The position numbers and the translations under genes were made by a program. Below the pieces are notes generated by a model. The model ran no database searches, was not told the origin of the DNA, and saw only the letters and a list, made by a program, of their open reading frames with translations. Shown here one piece after another: positions 55,784 through 64,000 of a stretch of 64,000 bases of DNA; the first letter of the stretch is position 1, and every line of letters begins with the position of its first letter. This stretch comes from Shewanella sp. Isolate13. Lineage in GTDB: Bacteria; Pseudomonadota; Gammaproteobacteria; Enterobacterales; Shewanellaceae. Location of the stretch: assembly GCF_022398325.1 (NCBI RefSeq), contig NZ_JAKEVD010000003.1:1-64000 (forward strand). Reading direction: 5' to 3'.

Positions 55784-58603
55784 ATGTCGATTAATTATGA
55801 AGCAGTATTAAGAGATTTACGTAGACAGGTGGGTGAACACGCCGCCACCAACGATCCGGTCCGCCGTTTTGCTTGGTCTACCGATGCTAGTTATTTCCGC
55901 ATCGTACCTGAGATTGTGGTTCATGCCGATACCTTAGAGCAAGCCAAACGCACACTCGCCATTGCTCGCACCTATGGCGCGCCAGTCACATTTAGAGCTG
56001 CAGGTACTAGCCTTTCAGGCCAAGCCATTGGCGAAGGCATTTTGCTTATCCTCGGCCATGACGGCTTTAGAACCCTCAGCGTGAATGAAGATGCATCGAA
56101 GATCACCTTAGGCACAGCCGTTATCGGTGGCGATGCGAACGCAGTACTCAAGCCTCTAAATAAGAAAATTGGCCCCGATCCCGCCACACTTGCTTCAGCC
56201 AAGATTGGTGGCATCGTCTCCAACAACGCCTCGGGTATGTGCTGTGGTACAGCGCAAAATAGCTACCAAACGATTGCTTCGGCCAAACTACTATTTGCCG
56301 ATGGCGCTGAGCTCGACACAGGTTGTCAAGCGTCAAAAGATGCCTTCACTCAGTCTCATCCACAACTTTTAAAAGAACTTACTGATCTGGCAGAGCTAAC
56401 TGTTAACAACACTGTGCTCGCTCAACGCATTCGTAAAAAGTTCTCCATCAAAAATACCACGGGCTATAGCCTGAATGCACTGGTAGACTTTGTCGATCCA
56501 TTTGAACTCATTAATCACCTGATTGTAGGTGCCGAGGGTACACTGGCGTTCGTTGAAGAGGTTACCTATCACACGGTCGATGAAGCACGCTTTAAAGCCT
56601 CAGCCATGGCGGTATTTTTCAATATGGAAGATGCCGCTCGCGCGATTCCGCCACTGGTTGGCGACAGTGTTGCAGCAGCAGAACTATTGGACTGGGCCTC
56701 TATCAAGGCGGTAACAGGTAAGGCAGGAATGCCACTATGGCTATCAGAACTGCCTGAGGGAGCCTCGATTCTACTGATTGAATCACGCGCGAATGATAAG
56801 CAAACTTTAGATCGCTATACCCAAGATGTCATCGCCAAGCTTTCCCATATCGAGACTGAACGCCCGATCACATTCAGTGATGACCCCGCGGTATTTGGTC
56901 AATATTGGGCAATGCGCTCGGGTCTGTTCCCAATTATTGGTGGCGAGCGCCCTAAAGGCACCTCTGTAATCATCGAAGATGTTGCCTTTGAACTTGAACA
57001 TTTAGCCGCAGCAGCAAATGATTTGACCGAGCTATTCCATAAGCATAACTACCCTGAAGGTGTTATCTATGGACATGCGCTTGCGGGTAACTTCCACTTT
57101 ATCATAACGCCAACCTTTAACTCTCAAGCCGATATTGAGCGCTTCCACGCCTTTATGCAAGATGTCGCCGAGATGGTGATCAACAAATACGATGGTTCGA
57201 TGAAGGCCGAACACGGCACAGGCCGTGCGGTTGCACCTTTTGTTGAAATGGAATGGGGTAGTGACGCTTACACCTTGATGAAGCGCATTAAGCAAATTTT
57301 TGATCCTGAAGGCCTATTAAACCCAGGAGTTATTCTTAACGATGATAACCAAATTCACGTTAAAAATATCAAGCCATGTCCTGTGGTCGATGACTTAGTC
57401 GATAAGTGTATCGAATGCGGCTTCTGCGAGAAAACCTGCCCAACGTCAGCGCTAAATATGTCGCCACGTCAACGCATTGCGACCTTAAGAGAGATCGAGC
57501 GTCTAGAGCAATCTGGTGACAAGCAAGCCGCTAGAGAGATGCGCGCCGCCGCCAAGTATGATGTGGTCGATACCTGCGCCGCCTGTCAACTTTGTACTAT
57601 AGCCTGTCCGGTTGATAACAGCATGGGTGAGCTAGTACGTAAGCTCAGAACCCCTTATATCACTAGCACAGAGCAGAAAGTGCTCGACTTCCAAGCTAAG
57701 CACTTTGGCGCTGTAAACCAGGTGATCAGCACAGGTTTCGATGTGCTCGGTACCATCCACAAGATAACCGGCAGTGCGATAACTGGCGCGATAATGAAAG
57801 CCGGACGCGTAGTCAGCAAAGAAGTGCCCTATTGGAACCCTGATTTTCCAAAGGGAGGCAAGTTGCCGAAACTGACCGCAGCAATTCCGGGGCAGGAAAC
57901 CGTAGTTTACTTCCCTGCTTGTGGCGGCCGCACCTTTGGTCCTACACCCAAAGATCCCGATAACCGAACCTTGCCTGAGGTCATCGTGACTTTGCTTGAG
58001 CGTTCTGGTTATAACGTCATCACACCGGAGAAGACCCGTGAACTGTGTTGCGGTCAGATGTGGGAGTCCAAGGGAGACTTTAAAAACGCCGATGCTAAAC
58101 GCAAAGAGCTAATTGAGACTGTTGCTGCCATGACCCAAGGCGGCAAACTACCGGTTATCATCGATGCGCTCTCGTGTACTTACCGCACTCTTGCAGATGA
58201 TAAGTCACTGACCGACAGAGTCGAGATTGTCGATATGGTTGACTTCATCCATGACAAACTGCTCGGTAAGCTTACTATTACGCGTCAGAAACCTGCAGTA
58301 GCACTACACTTAGGTTGTAGCGCACGCAAGATGAAAGTTGAGCCAAAGATGGAAGCGATTGTTGAGGCCTGCAGCAAACAGGTTGTTCGTCCAGCTGGAA
58401 TCGACTGCTGTGGCTATGCCGGTGAAAAAGGCTTGTATAAACCAGAAATCAACGCCAGTGCACTGCGTAATATTAAAAAGCTCATTCCTGTCGATGTGAG
58501 TGAAGGCTACTACGCTAACCGCATGTGCGAAGTAGGTCTAACTCAGCATAGTGGGATCTCTTATCGTCATCTGGCTTATCTACTAGAGGAGTGCACTCGC
58601 TAA
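55784..58603 (+). CDS. dld: FAD/Fe-S D-lactate dehydrogenase Dld-II
   Basis: A 939-residue respiratory enzyme oxidising D-lactate to pyruvate. Domains: FAD-binding (about 40-250, with RAAGTSLSGQAIG), FAD-oxidase C-terminal (to ~525), two 4Fe-4S clusters (CIECGFCEKTCP near 542; CAACQLCTIACP near 597), then two CCG domains (CCGQMWESKG near 755; CCGYAGEKG near 873). This is the Shewanella Dld-II arrangement, unlike E. coli Dld. ATG 55784 (MSINYEAVLRDL) is preferred over 55766. Electrons presumably go to quinone. Confidence 0.93.
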   Translation: MSINYEAVLRDLRRQVGEHAATNDPVRRFAWSTDASYFRIVPEIVVHADTLEQAKRTLAIARTYGAPVTFRAAGTSLSGQAIGEGILLILGHDGFRTLSVNEDASKITLGTAVIGGDANAVLKPLNKKIGPDPATLASAKIGGIVSNNASGMCCGTAQNSYQTIASAKLLFADGAELDTGCQASKDAFTQSHPQLLKELTDLAELTVNNTVLAQRIRKKFSIKNTTGYSLNALVDFVDPFELINHLIVGAEGTLAFVEEVTYHTVDEARFKASAMAVFFNMEDAARAIPPLVGDSVAAAELLDWASIKAVTGKAGMPLWLSELPEGASILLIESRANDKQTLDRYTQDVIAKLSHIETERPITFSDDPAVFGQYWAMRSGLFPIIGGERPKGTSVIIEDVAFELEHLAAAANDLTELFHKHNYPEGVIYGHALAGNFHFIITPTFNSQADIERFHAFMQDVAEMVINKYDGSMKAEHGTGRAVAPFVEMEWGSDAYTLMKRIKQIFDPEGLLNPGVILNDDNQIHVKNIKPCPVVDDLVDKCIECGFCEKTCPTSALNMSPRQRIATLREIERLEQSGDKQAAREMRAAAKYDVVDTCAACQLCTIACPVDNSMGELVRKLRTPYITSTEQKVLDFQAKHFGAVNQVISTGFDVLGTIHKITGSAITGAIMKAGRVVSKEVPYWNPDFPKGGKLPKLTAAIPGQETVVYFPACGGRTFGPTPKDPDNRTLPEVIVTLLERSGYNVITPEKTRELCCGQMWESKGDFKNADAKRKELIETVAAMTQGGKLPVIIDALSCTYRTLADDKSLTDRVEIVDMVDFIHDKLLGKLTITRQKPAVALHLGCSARKMKVEPKMEAIVEACSKQVVRPAGIDCCGYAGEKGLYKPEINASALRNIKKLIPVDVSEGYYANRMCEVGLTQHSGISYRHLAYLLEECTR

Positions 58604-58992
58604 AGCCTTTCAAAGTTAAGCCTAAATTTCAGCAATAACCCTCTCATTAGGGGCAGCGACTGCCCCTAATTCTTTTCATTTATCATCAAGATAACTCCAG
58701 CCTCAACCAAACAAACCATTTTTAGTCATTCAGATTACCCACCTAGAGTATAAACTCAATAATTAACATATTAAACAAACAGATAGCTTGTTTTCATTTT
58801 TGCAAAAATGACTCTTGTTATTTGCTAAATTAGCACTACTTTTTACAAGGTTATCGGCCTATATTTAATGTGTGAATAAATATAGGCGAATGTCCGCTTA
58901 CTAAAAAGTCGGCTTTTTGAGCAGGCTTTTTGCGGCTACTTTTACAGTTAGAAAGTCGCTAACAATGTCTGCAAAATAGAAGAGAAAACACA
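58604..58992. other. Intergenic region dld-II / lldE
   Basis: 389 bases with the dld terminator at its start and, after it, AT-rich sequence that should carry a separate promoter for lldEFG. Two GGCTTTTTG-type repeats occur near 58910-58930. No gene seen. Confidence 0.5.
58646..58677 (+). terminator. Terminator after dld-II
   Basis: Perfect 10-bp stem ATTAGGGGCA/TGCCCCTAAT, then TCTTTT. Confidence 0.8.
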
Positions 58993-59736
58993 ATGAAGAT
59001 CGCACTTTTCATTCCGTGTCTAGTGAATCAGATGGTCCCAGAAGTGGGAATAGCCACCTTAGAATTATTAGAAAAACTCGGACACCAAGTCATACTGCCA
59101 AAAGGCCAAACATGCTGCGGCCAGCCCATGACAAACTCAGGTTGTTATAACGAAGCCAAGAAGACCACCATGAAACTGCTCAATGCCTTCAAGGGCGTTG
59201 AATGTGATGCTATCGTCTGCCCTGCCGCTTCCTGCCTCGTTGCCGCTAAAGAGAACTTTCATGAGTTCGATAGCAGCCCAGAAGCTCAGGCTGTCATTGA
59301 TAAACTGTATGAGTTAACCGAGTTTCTTCACGACATCTCTCCTATTCCAGCCTTTAATAAGCCTTTCCCACACAAGATCAGCCTACAGATGAGCTGCCAT
59401 GGCATTCGCATGCTCGACTTAGCCACCCCGAGTGAGCAGATGGGGCCAAGAATGAATAAGTTCGAAGCTGTACTTGCTGCGATCCCTGAGATTGAAATTG
59501 TCTATCCAGATCGCCGCGATGAGTGCTGCGGCTTCGGTGGCACCTTCGCCCTAGATGAAGGCGCGGTATCCGCCAAGATGGGCAAAGATAAAGCCCAGGC
59601 TCACGCCGAAACTGGCGCAGTCTATGCCGTTGGCTTCGATCCCTCTTGCTTACTGCATATCGATGGTATGGTCAGACGGCAGAAACTGCCAATTGAGACT
59701 CGCCATATCGCTCAAATCATCAACGCAGCGCTTTAG
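58993..59736 (+). CDS. lldE: L-lactate dehydrogenase subunit LldE (LutA family)
   Basis: A 247-residue protein with two CCG cysteine-rich domains (GQTCCGQPMTNSG near residue 40; DECCGFGGTFA near 179), as in the LutA/LldE family and heterodisulfide reductase-type subunits. With LldF and LldG it forms the non-flavin L-lactate dehydrogenase complex. It is followed after eight bases by lldF. Confidence 0.95.
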   Translation: MKIALFIPCLVNQMVPEVGIATLELLEKLGHQVILPKGQTCCGQPMTNSGCYNEAKKTTMKLLNAFKGVECDAIVCPAASCLVAAKENFHEFDSSPEAQAVIDKLYELTEFLHDISPIPAFNKPFPHKISLQMSCHGIRMLDLATPSEQMGPRMNKFEAVLAAIPEIEIVYPDRRDECCGFGGTFALDEGAVSAKMGKDKAQAHAETGAVYAVGFDPSCLLHIDGMVRRQKLPIETRHIAQIINAAL

Positions 59737-59744
59737 GAGAAGAT

Positions 59745-61118
59745 ATGTCTAGCTCTAAATCAGCGGTACATGCCCATAAAGCGGAGATCTTCTGTAAAGA
59801 TGAGTCTCGCGTCGATTGGCACTCTAAAGCCCTTTGGGTACTTCGAGAAAAGCGTGATCGTGCGGCAGGCAGCTTGCCAGAATGGGAACAGCTACGCCAA
59901 ATCGGCTCTGAGATGAAGCTGCACACGCTAACCCATTTAGCGCAGTATCTCGAAGAGTTTGAGCAAAACTGCCTCAAAAACAATATCAAGGTGCACTGGG
60001 CTAAAGATGGCGCAGAGCATAACCGTATCGTGCATGAAATCTTAGCCAAACATCAGGTCAAAAAGCTGGTTAAGTCTAAATCTATGCTCACCGAAGAGTG
60101 CCATATGAATCCATTTTTGCAGCAACGTGGCATCGAGGTGATAGATACCGACTTAGGTGAGCGTATTATCCAGCTTGCAGGGCAGCCACCATCACACATT
60201 GTAGTGCCAGCGATTCACCTGAAAAAAGAGGAAGTGGGCGATCTGTTTCATGACAAACTCGGCACAGATGCTGGTGCCTCAGATCCGCTTTACTTAACCC
60301 GCGCCGCCCGTGCTCACCTGCGTGAACAGTTCCTGTCTGCCGATGCGGCGATGACAGGGGTTAACATGGCGGTTGCGGACACTGGTGCGGTGGTAGTGTG
60401 TACCAACGAAGGCAACGCCGATATGGGCGCCAACTTACCTAAGTTGCAACTGCACTCAATGGGTATCGACAAAATCGTGCCTAACATCGACAGTGCAGCG
60501 GTACTGCTACGTACACTCGCCAGAAATGCGACTGGCCAGCCGATCACCACTTACAGCTCTTTCTATCGCGGCCCACAAGAGGGTGGTGAGATGCATGTCA
60601 TTATTGTCGATAACGGCCGTACTGATATGCTGAAAGACAAAATCTTAGCCGAATCACTTAAGTGTATTCGCTGTGGTGGCTGTCTCAATACCTGCCCTGT
60701 TTATCGCCGCTCTGGTGGCTACAGCTATAACTACACCATTCCCGGTCCAATCGGCATCGCTGTTGGGGCTAAAACCGATGATACTAACTCTATTCCTTGG
60801 GCCTGTACCTTATGTGGCAGCTGCTCTTATGTATGCCCAACGAAAGTGCCTCTGGATAAGATCATCCATCACCATCGTCGCCTAAAAGCCGAAGCTGGGA
60901 AACTGCCTTACGGCAAGTCAGGCTATATGCCGCTAGTCGGCAAGTTCATGGCCAGTGAAACGGCGCTAAACTGCTCGATGAGTATTGCCCGTACGGCACT
61001 GAAGATCCTACCAGGCAGCCTATTGAAACCATTCTCAGGCGCTTGGGGGAAATATCGCGAATTACCTGTGGCCCCCAACTCAAGCTTCGAAGCTTGGTTT
61101 AAGAAAAATAGAGGGTAG
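59745..61118 (+). CDS. lldF: L-lactate dehydrogenase iron-sulfur subunit LldF (LutB family)
   Basis: A 457-residue subunit. An N-terminal DUF162/LUD domain (with TGVNMAVADTGAVV and NEGNADMGANLPKLQ) is followed by two 4Fe-4S motifs, CIRCGGCLNTCP (near 306) and CTLCGSCSYVCP (near 355), and a C-terminal LutB tail. It passes electrons from lactate oxidation. AGGAGA precedes the ATG; it lies in the lldEFG operon. Confidence 0.95.
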   Translation: MSSSKSAVHAHKAEIFCKDESRVDWHSKALWVLREKRDRAAGSLPEWEQLRQIGSEMKLHTLTHLAQYLEEFEQNCLKNNIKVHWAKDGAEHNRIVHEILAKHQVKKLVKSKSMLTEECHMNPFLQQRGIEVIDTDLGERIIQLAGQPPSHIVVPAIHLKKEEVGDLFHDKLGTDAGASDPLYLTRAARAHLREQFLSADAAMTGVNMAVADTGAVVVCTNEGNADMGANLPKLQLHSMGIDKIVPNIDSAAVLLRTLARNATGQPITTYSSFYRGPQEGGEMHVIIVDNGRTDMLKDKILAESLKCIRCGGCLNTCPVYRRSGGYSYNYTIPGPIGIAVGAKTDDTNSIPWACTLCGSCSYVCPTKVPLDKIIHHHRRLKAEAGKLPYGKSGYMPLVGKFMASETALNCSMSIARTALKILPGSLLKPFSGAWGKYRELPVAPNSSFEAWFKKNRG

Positions 61119-61122
61119 AAAC

Positions 61123-61692
61123 ATGTCTAGTAAACACGACATTCTTAACGCGCTAAAGAGCGCCGCAATTGCGCCTCAAGCCATGCCAGTTATCAAGGTT
61201 GAACCGCGCATTGATGATTTAGTCGGTCAGTTTGAAACCAGCCTCAATACCGTTGCAGGCACCTTGCACCGTGAAGGTGGCTTAACTAAATTACAGGCAC
61301 AAGTTGATGAGCTTATTGCTCAGGGCATGCAGATAATCTCTATGGTTGAAGGTATTAAAGGCAACCGTGAGGTGACCGATACCGCCCACCTGCTAAGAGA
61401 TATCGATTACGCAGTGATCCCTGGAGACTTAGGTGTCGCCGAAAATGGCGCTATCTGGGTCAACAACAAAAACCTTGGTCACCGCGTGACGCCGTTTATC
61501 TGTGAAAATCTATTCTTAGTATTAGATTCAAACACGATAGTGGCTAACATGCATCAAGCCGCAGGTAAGCTAACCTTAGACTCGGGTGAGTTCGGTACCT
61601 TTATCGCAGGTCCATCAAAGACTGCCGATATCGAGCAAGCATTAGTTGTTGGTGCCCACGGCGCGTGTAGCTTAAACGTGTATTTGGTTTAA
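61123..61692 (+). CDS. lldG: L-lactate dehydrogenase subunit LldG (LutC family)
   Basis: A 189-residue LUD-domain protein. DLGVAENGAIWVNN and FIAGPSKTADIEQALVVGAHG match the LutC/YkgG family. It completes the lldEFG complex; its exact contribution is not known. It starts four bases after lldF, so it is coupled. Full length. Confidence 0.94.
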   Translation: MSSKHDILNALKSAAIAPQAMPVIKVEPRIDDLVGQFETSLNTVAGTLHREGGLTKLQAQVDELIAQGMQIISMVEGIKGNREVTDTAHLLRDIDYAVIPGDLGVAENGAIWVNNKNLGHRVTPFICENLFLVLDSNTIVANMHQAAGKLTLDSGEFGTFIAGPSKTADIEQALVVGAHGACSLNVYLV

Positions 61693-61720
61693 ACCTTCCA
61701 ATAGCAGCTATACAAGATCA

Positions 61721-61749
61721 AAAAAGCCCTAATTCATATTAGGGCTTTT
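61721..61749. terminator. Bidirectional terminator after lldG
   Basis: AAAAGCCCTAAT/ATTAGGGCTTTT perfect stem with a four-base loop; serves the convergent TonB-like gene also. Confidence 0.88.
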
Positions 61750-61792
61750 CACCTATTTCAGAACGCAATATACGCTCTGAATAAAATGAGAC

Positions 61793-62929
61793 TTACCTTT
61801 TCTCGACATAGTATTCTAAATTAACCTTAAGCCCTTTTGCCTCAACCGCTTCGCCATCAATAAATTTGGGGGCATAACGCCATTGCTTTAATGCTATCAG
61901 TGATTCTGCTTCGAACTTGCTGCCACCGTTAGACTCTATCACCACAACATCTTTAACAAAGCCCATTTTATCTATGGTAAAGCTCATCTGCGTACTGCCA
62001 CTTTTTCCTGATTTCAAATAAGAAATCGGGTAATCAGGGTGCTTACGAAACAATGGTGTAGGCTCTATATCTTCCTTCCATGGCTTCATATTGCCAATGG
62101 CAATACAGTGCTGGGTGGACTTGTCACTCTCACCTTCTAACTCATAAATCTGCACTAATTTAGCATGAGCAGCCAGCTCATAGGGATGATTGTAATCAAG
62201 CTTTTGAAATTGAGTGATGACACCTAAAAACAGCTCTTCGGCCTCATCATAATCTTTTTCTGCAAAGCGCACATTGCCCACCCTAAAGCTCGTGAGCACT
62301 CGCTTCATGGCATCTTCTGGCAGTAATTCACTGTAAGCTTCTTGTGCATCGAAAGCATAATTACGCACTTTACGGGTGTAATAACGAGAATTAACTAAAC
62401 GTTCAAAATAAGCCATTTTGGTATCTGCTATTAACATCGGATTATCGGAATCTTCAGCAATATCGAGGGCATCATCCAAAAACTCGCGCGCATATTTTTT
62501 ACTGCTGGCATCGCTTAGACCTAAAAGCGGGTCAATAAGCTCGACAGCTTCTTCACCATAATGCTTACTGTAGATTTGTAATGCCACTTGAGATAGCTCA
62601 TACGCTTTTGGCTGTATTATTTTCGCTTTAACCTTTACCTCTTGCTCAAAGGTATTTTTAGGCATATTCGCAATTAATGCATTTGCTGCATTTAATGCCA
62701 ACATCGCAGTATTAATATTATCGGCACCAAACTTTAACTTACCGAGTTCATAAGACTGTAAAGCATAAAGCTCTGCGTCAGATTGATTGTCGGCACTTAC
62801 CGCGGTTTTATAGGCTGAATAGGCTTCGCTAAACTCTGAGGCAAAAGTAGATGAAGAAAAGCTAACCACTGTCATAAAGACAGCAGCTAGTACAATATTT
62901 CGATGATTATCACTAGGGGTGGGGAACAT
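61793..62929 (-). CDS. Exported protein with TPR-like helices and TonB C-terminal domain
   Basis: A 378-residue protein. The N terminus is a signal sequence (VLAAVFMTVVSFSSSTFA); residues 35-270 form helical TPR-like repeats; residues 290-378 are a TonB C-terminal domain (STQMSFTIDKMGFVKDVVVIESNG, then ALKQWRYAPKFIDG). It lacks the proline-rich spacer and permanent anchor of TonB itself, so it is unlikely to energise receptors alone. Related proteins are common in Shewanella; function unknown. Confidence 0.8.
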   Translation of the reverse strand: MFPTPSDNHRNIVLAAVFMTVVSFSSSTFASEFSEAYSAYKTAVSADNQSDAELYALQSYELGKLKFGADNINTAMLALNAANALIANMPKNTFEQEVKVKAKIIQPKAYELSQVALQIYSKHYGEEAVELIDPLLGLSDASSKKYAREFLDDALDIAEDSDNPMLIADTKMAYFERLVNSRYYTRKVRNYAFDAQEAYSELLPEDAMKRVLTSFRVGNVRFAEKDYDEAEELFLGVITQFQKLDYNHPYELAAHAKLVQIYELEGESDKSTQHCIAIGNMKPWKEDIEPTPLFRKHPDYPISYLKSGKSGSTQMSFTIDKMGFVKDVVVIESNGGSKFEAESLIALKQWRYAPKFIDGEAVEAKGLKVNLEYYVEKR

Positions 62930-63158
62930 GAAAAGTCCTTATTTCATTGTATTTTTGATATGTGACTTATAAAAAGCGAAAGCACTAAACATACAATTTG
63001 ATGTACTAAGTCAGCTATTTATTAGGTGTTACATCTACAGCCCAATTAACATATCAATACCCCCTCAACGATTCAACAGCACAGCCCCATTATTGGGAAT
63101 ACCTTTACCATTATTCCACGGTTATAAATTCTAGGTTTAACGCCATAAATACCCAGCA

Positions 63159-64000
63159 TTAAGCCAGTAATTTGTTATGGGTACGCTTCATAATCCAACC
63201 CATCCAGATCACTAAAATTGTGCTGCAGGTCGCCAGTGAAATCCATACGCCCGGTACGCCAAACGCCCAAGCAAACACCCACAGAATTGCGCTAAATAGG
63301 ATCAACTTAGCTCCTGTTAAAATAGAGGCCTCTTTGGAATAGTTAATCGCTTGGAAGAATGATGCCCCAACTAACAGCAGGCCTTCCATCGGCAAGCCCC
63401 AGAAATACCAGCGCATGCCTTCTGTGGCAATAGGTGTAAGCAAGGTATTATCCCCCGCAAATATATACACAAACAGCTCAGGCACTGCATAGATAAAGAC
63501 TAAGCCAAGCCCCGCACAAACTAAGGTCACAGAGAAGGCCATTTTCAACGCCTGCTTAACCCTGTCGAATCGCTTGGCTCCAGCGTTAAAACTTAAGATC
63601 GGCTGTACGCCGAAGGCAATACCTTCAAATAAGAGATAGAAGAAGGCCTCTGTGTAACTCACGACACCATATGCAGCGACATGCAGCGGCGTACCCACGG
63701 TAAGAAACGCCACATTGTGCAGCGTTAGCACCACGGTTAGATACATATTCATTAGGAAGCTGGGGATACCGACGCGGATAATATTGACACAGTGATCCCA
63801 TTTAAGTTTCATCTGCTCAAGGTTGATACCGATTTCGGTTTTACTGCCAAAGAAATGCTGTAAACACAGTGCCCCCGTGACGGCTTGGGAGATCATGGTC
63901 GCAATTGCCGCCCCCATCAATCCATAGGGAAAGACCACAATTAACAGCCAGTCGAGGACAGTATTGAGTACGCCACCTAAGATTAAAACAAAGGTCACAA
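63159..64000 (-). CDS. MATE family efflux transporter (3' part; 5' end outside the window)
   Basis: The last 280 or so codons of a MATE (multidrug and toxin extrusion) carrier; the frame is open to the window edge. Membrane helices and GIPSFLMNMYLTVVLTLHNV and GVQPILSFNAGAKRFDRVKQ are typical of the second half of MATE proteins, which export cationic drugs with Na+ or H+. Substrate unknown. The stop at 63159 follows KRTHNKLLA. Confidence 0.85.
   Translation of the reverse strand, partial: VTFVLILGGVLNTVLDWLLIVVFPYGLMGAAIATMISQAVTGALCLQHFFGSKTEIGINLEQMKLKWDHCVNIIRVGIPSFLMNMYLTVVLTLHNVAFLTVGTPLHVAAYGVVSYTEAFFYLLFEGIAFGVQPILSFNAGAKRFDRVKQALKMAFSVTLVCAGLGLVFIYAVPELFVYIFAGDNTLLTPIATEGMRWYFWGLPMEGLLLVGASFFQAINYSKEASILTGAKLILFSAILWVFAWAFGVPGVWISLATCSTILVIWMGWIMKRTHNKLLA

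Overview
The window looks like chromosome from a marine gammaproteobacterium of the genus Shewanella or a close relative. The main reason is gene content and order: the lactate block lldP–dld-II–lldE–lldF–lldG, a phoB–phoR–pstS cluster next to a porin and rdgC, a sodium-type flagellar stator (pomA/pomB), gcvA–DUF423–rlmM, xseB–ispA–dxs and a divergent grpE/nadK pair. Nearly every gene reads as core chromosome. I see no rRNA, tRNA, CRISPR array, prophage or insertion sequence.

Layout. 0-9 kb: glutamate-related transport and metabolism (gltS, a DAACS symporter, an AspT-like exchanger, glutamate decarboxylase) with pseudouridine catabolism (psuK with a fused DNA-binding domain, psuG) between them. 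9-16 kb: small conserved genes (ABM monooxygenase, an AbrB/MazE-like protein, YaiI, DUF2461, an RsmB-type methyltransferase, YfaZ, a DUF4382 lipoprotein, glutathione peroxidase). 16.1-17.8 kb: an array of five repeated non-coding units. 17.8-20.6 kb: an M1 aminopeptidase and a small M9-type peptidase, followed by a sixth copy of the repeated unit. 21-26.6 kb: pstS, phoR, phoB, porin, rdgC. 26.7-35.7 kb: an M61 peptidase, a TPR protein with a probably dead GGDEF domain, an active-looking diguanylate cyclase, ppnN, a broken duplicate of the xni start, xni and DUF3192. 35.9-46.3 kb: MarC-type membrane protein, S9 peptidase, NAD-type isocitrate dehydrogenase, rlmM, DUF423, a hydrolase, gcvA, a small secreted protein and thiI. 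46.4-53.5 kb: pomB/pomA, xseB–ispA–dxs, grpE (with a clear sigma-32 promoter) and nadK. 53.5-61.7 kb: the lactate utilisation locus with CRP-like sites upstream. 61.8-64 kb: a TonB C-terminal/TPR protein and the 3' part of a MATE transporter that runs off the window.

The most striking element is the non-coding array. Six units (five at 16.1-17.8 kb, one at 20.7 kb) each carry an extracytoplasmic-stress (sigma-E type) promoter of the form GAACT(T/A), exactly 16 bases, TCTGA or TCTAA. Each then has a conserved GUUCAUCAU segment, a hairpin that always shows CUAGCGC in its loop although the stem sequence differs, and an intrinsic terminator. No gene lies downstream on the same strand in the array, so these look like free small RNAs: a multicopy sibling-sRNA family. 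The GUUCAUCAU segment can pair with the start codon of the porin encoded 7 kb away, which suggests, but does not prove, envelope-stress repression of outer membrane proteins in the manner of MicA/RybB/VrrA.

Other points: two short open frames below 50 codons (after nadK, and between yaiI and the AbrB-like gene), a tandem duplication across the ppnN–xni junction, a putative autoregulatory operator upstream of psuK, and long perfect palindromes beside convergent terminators.
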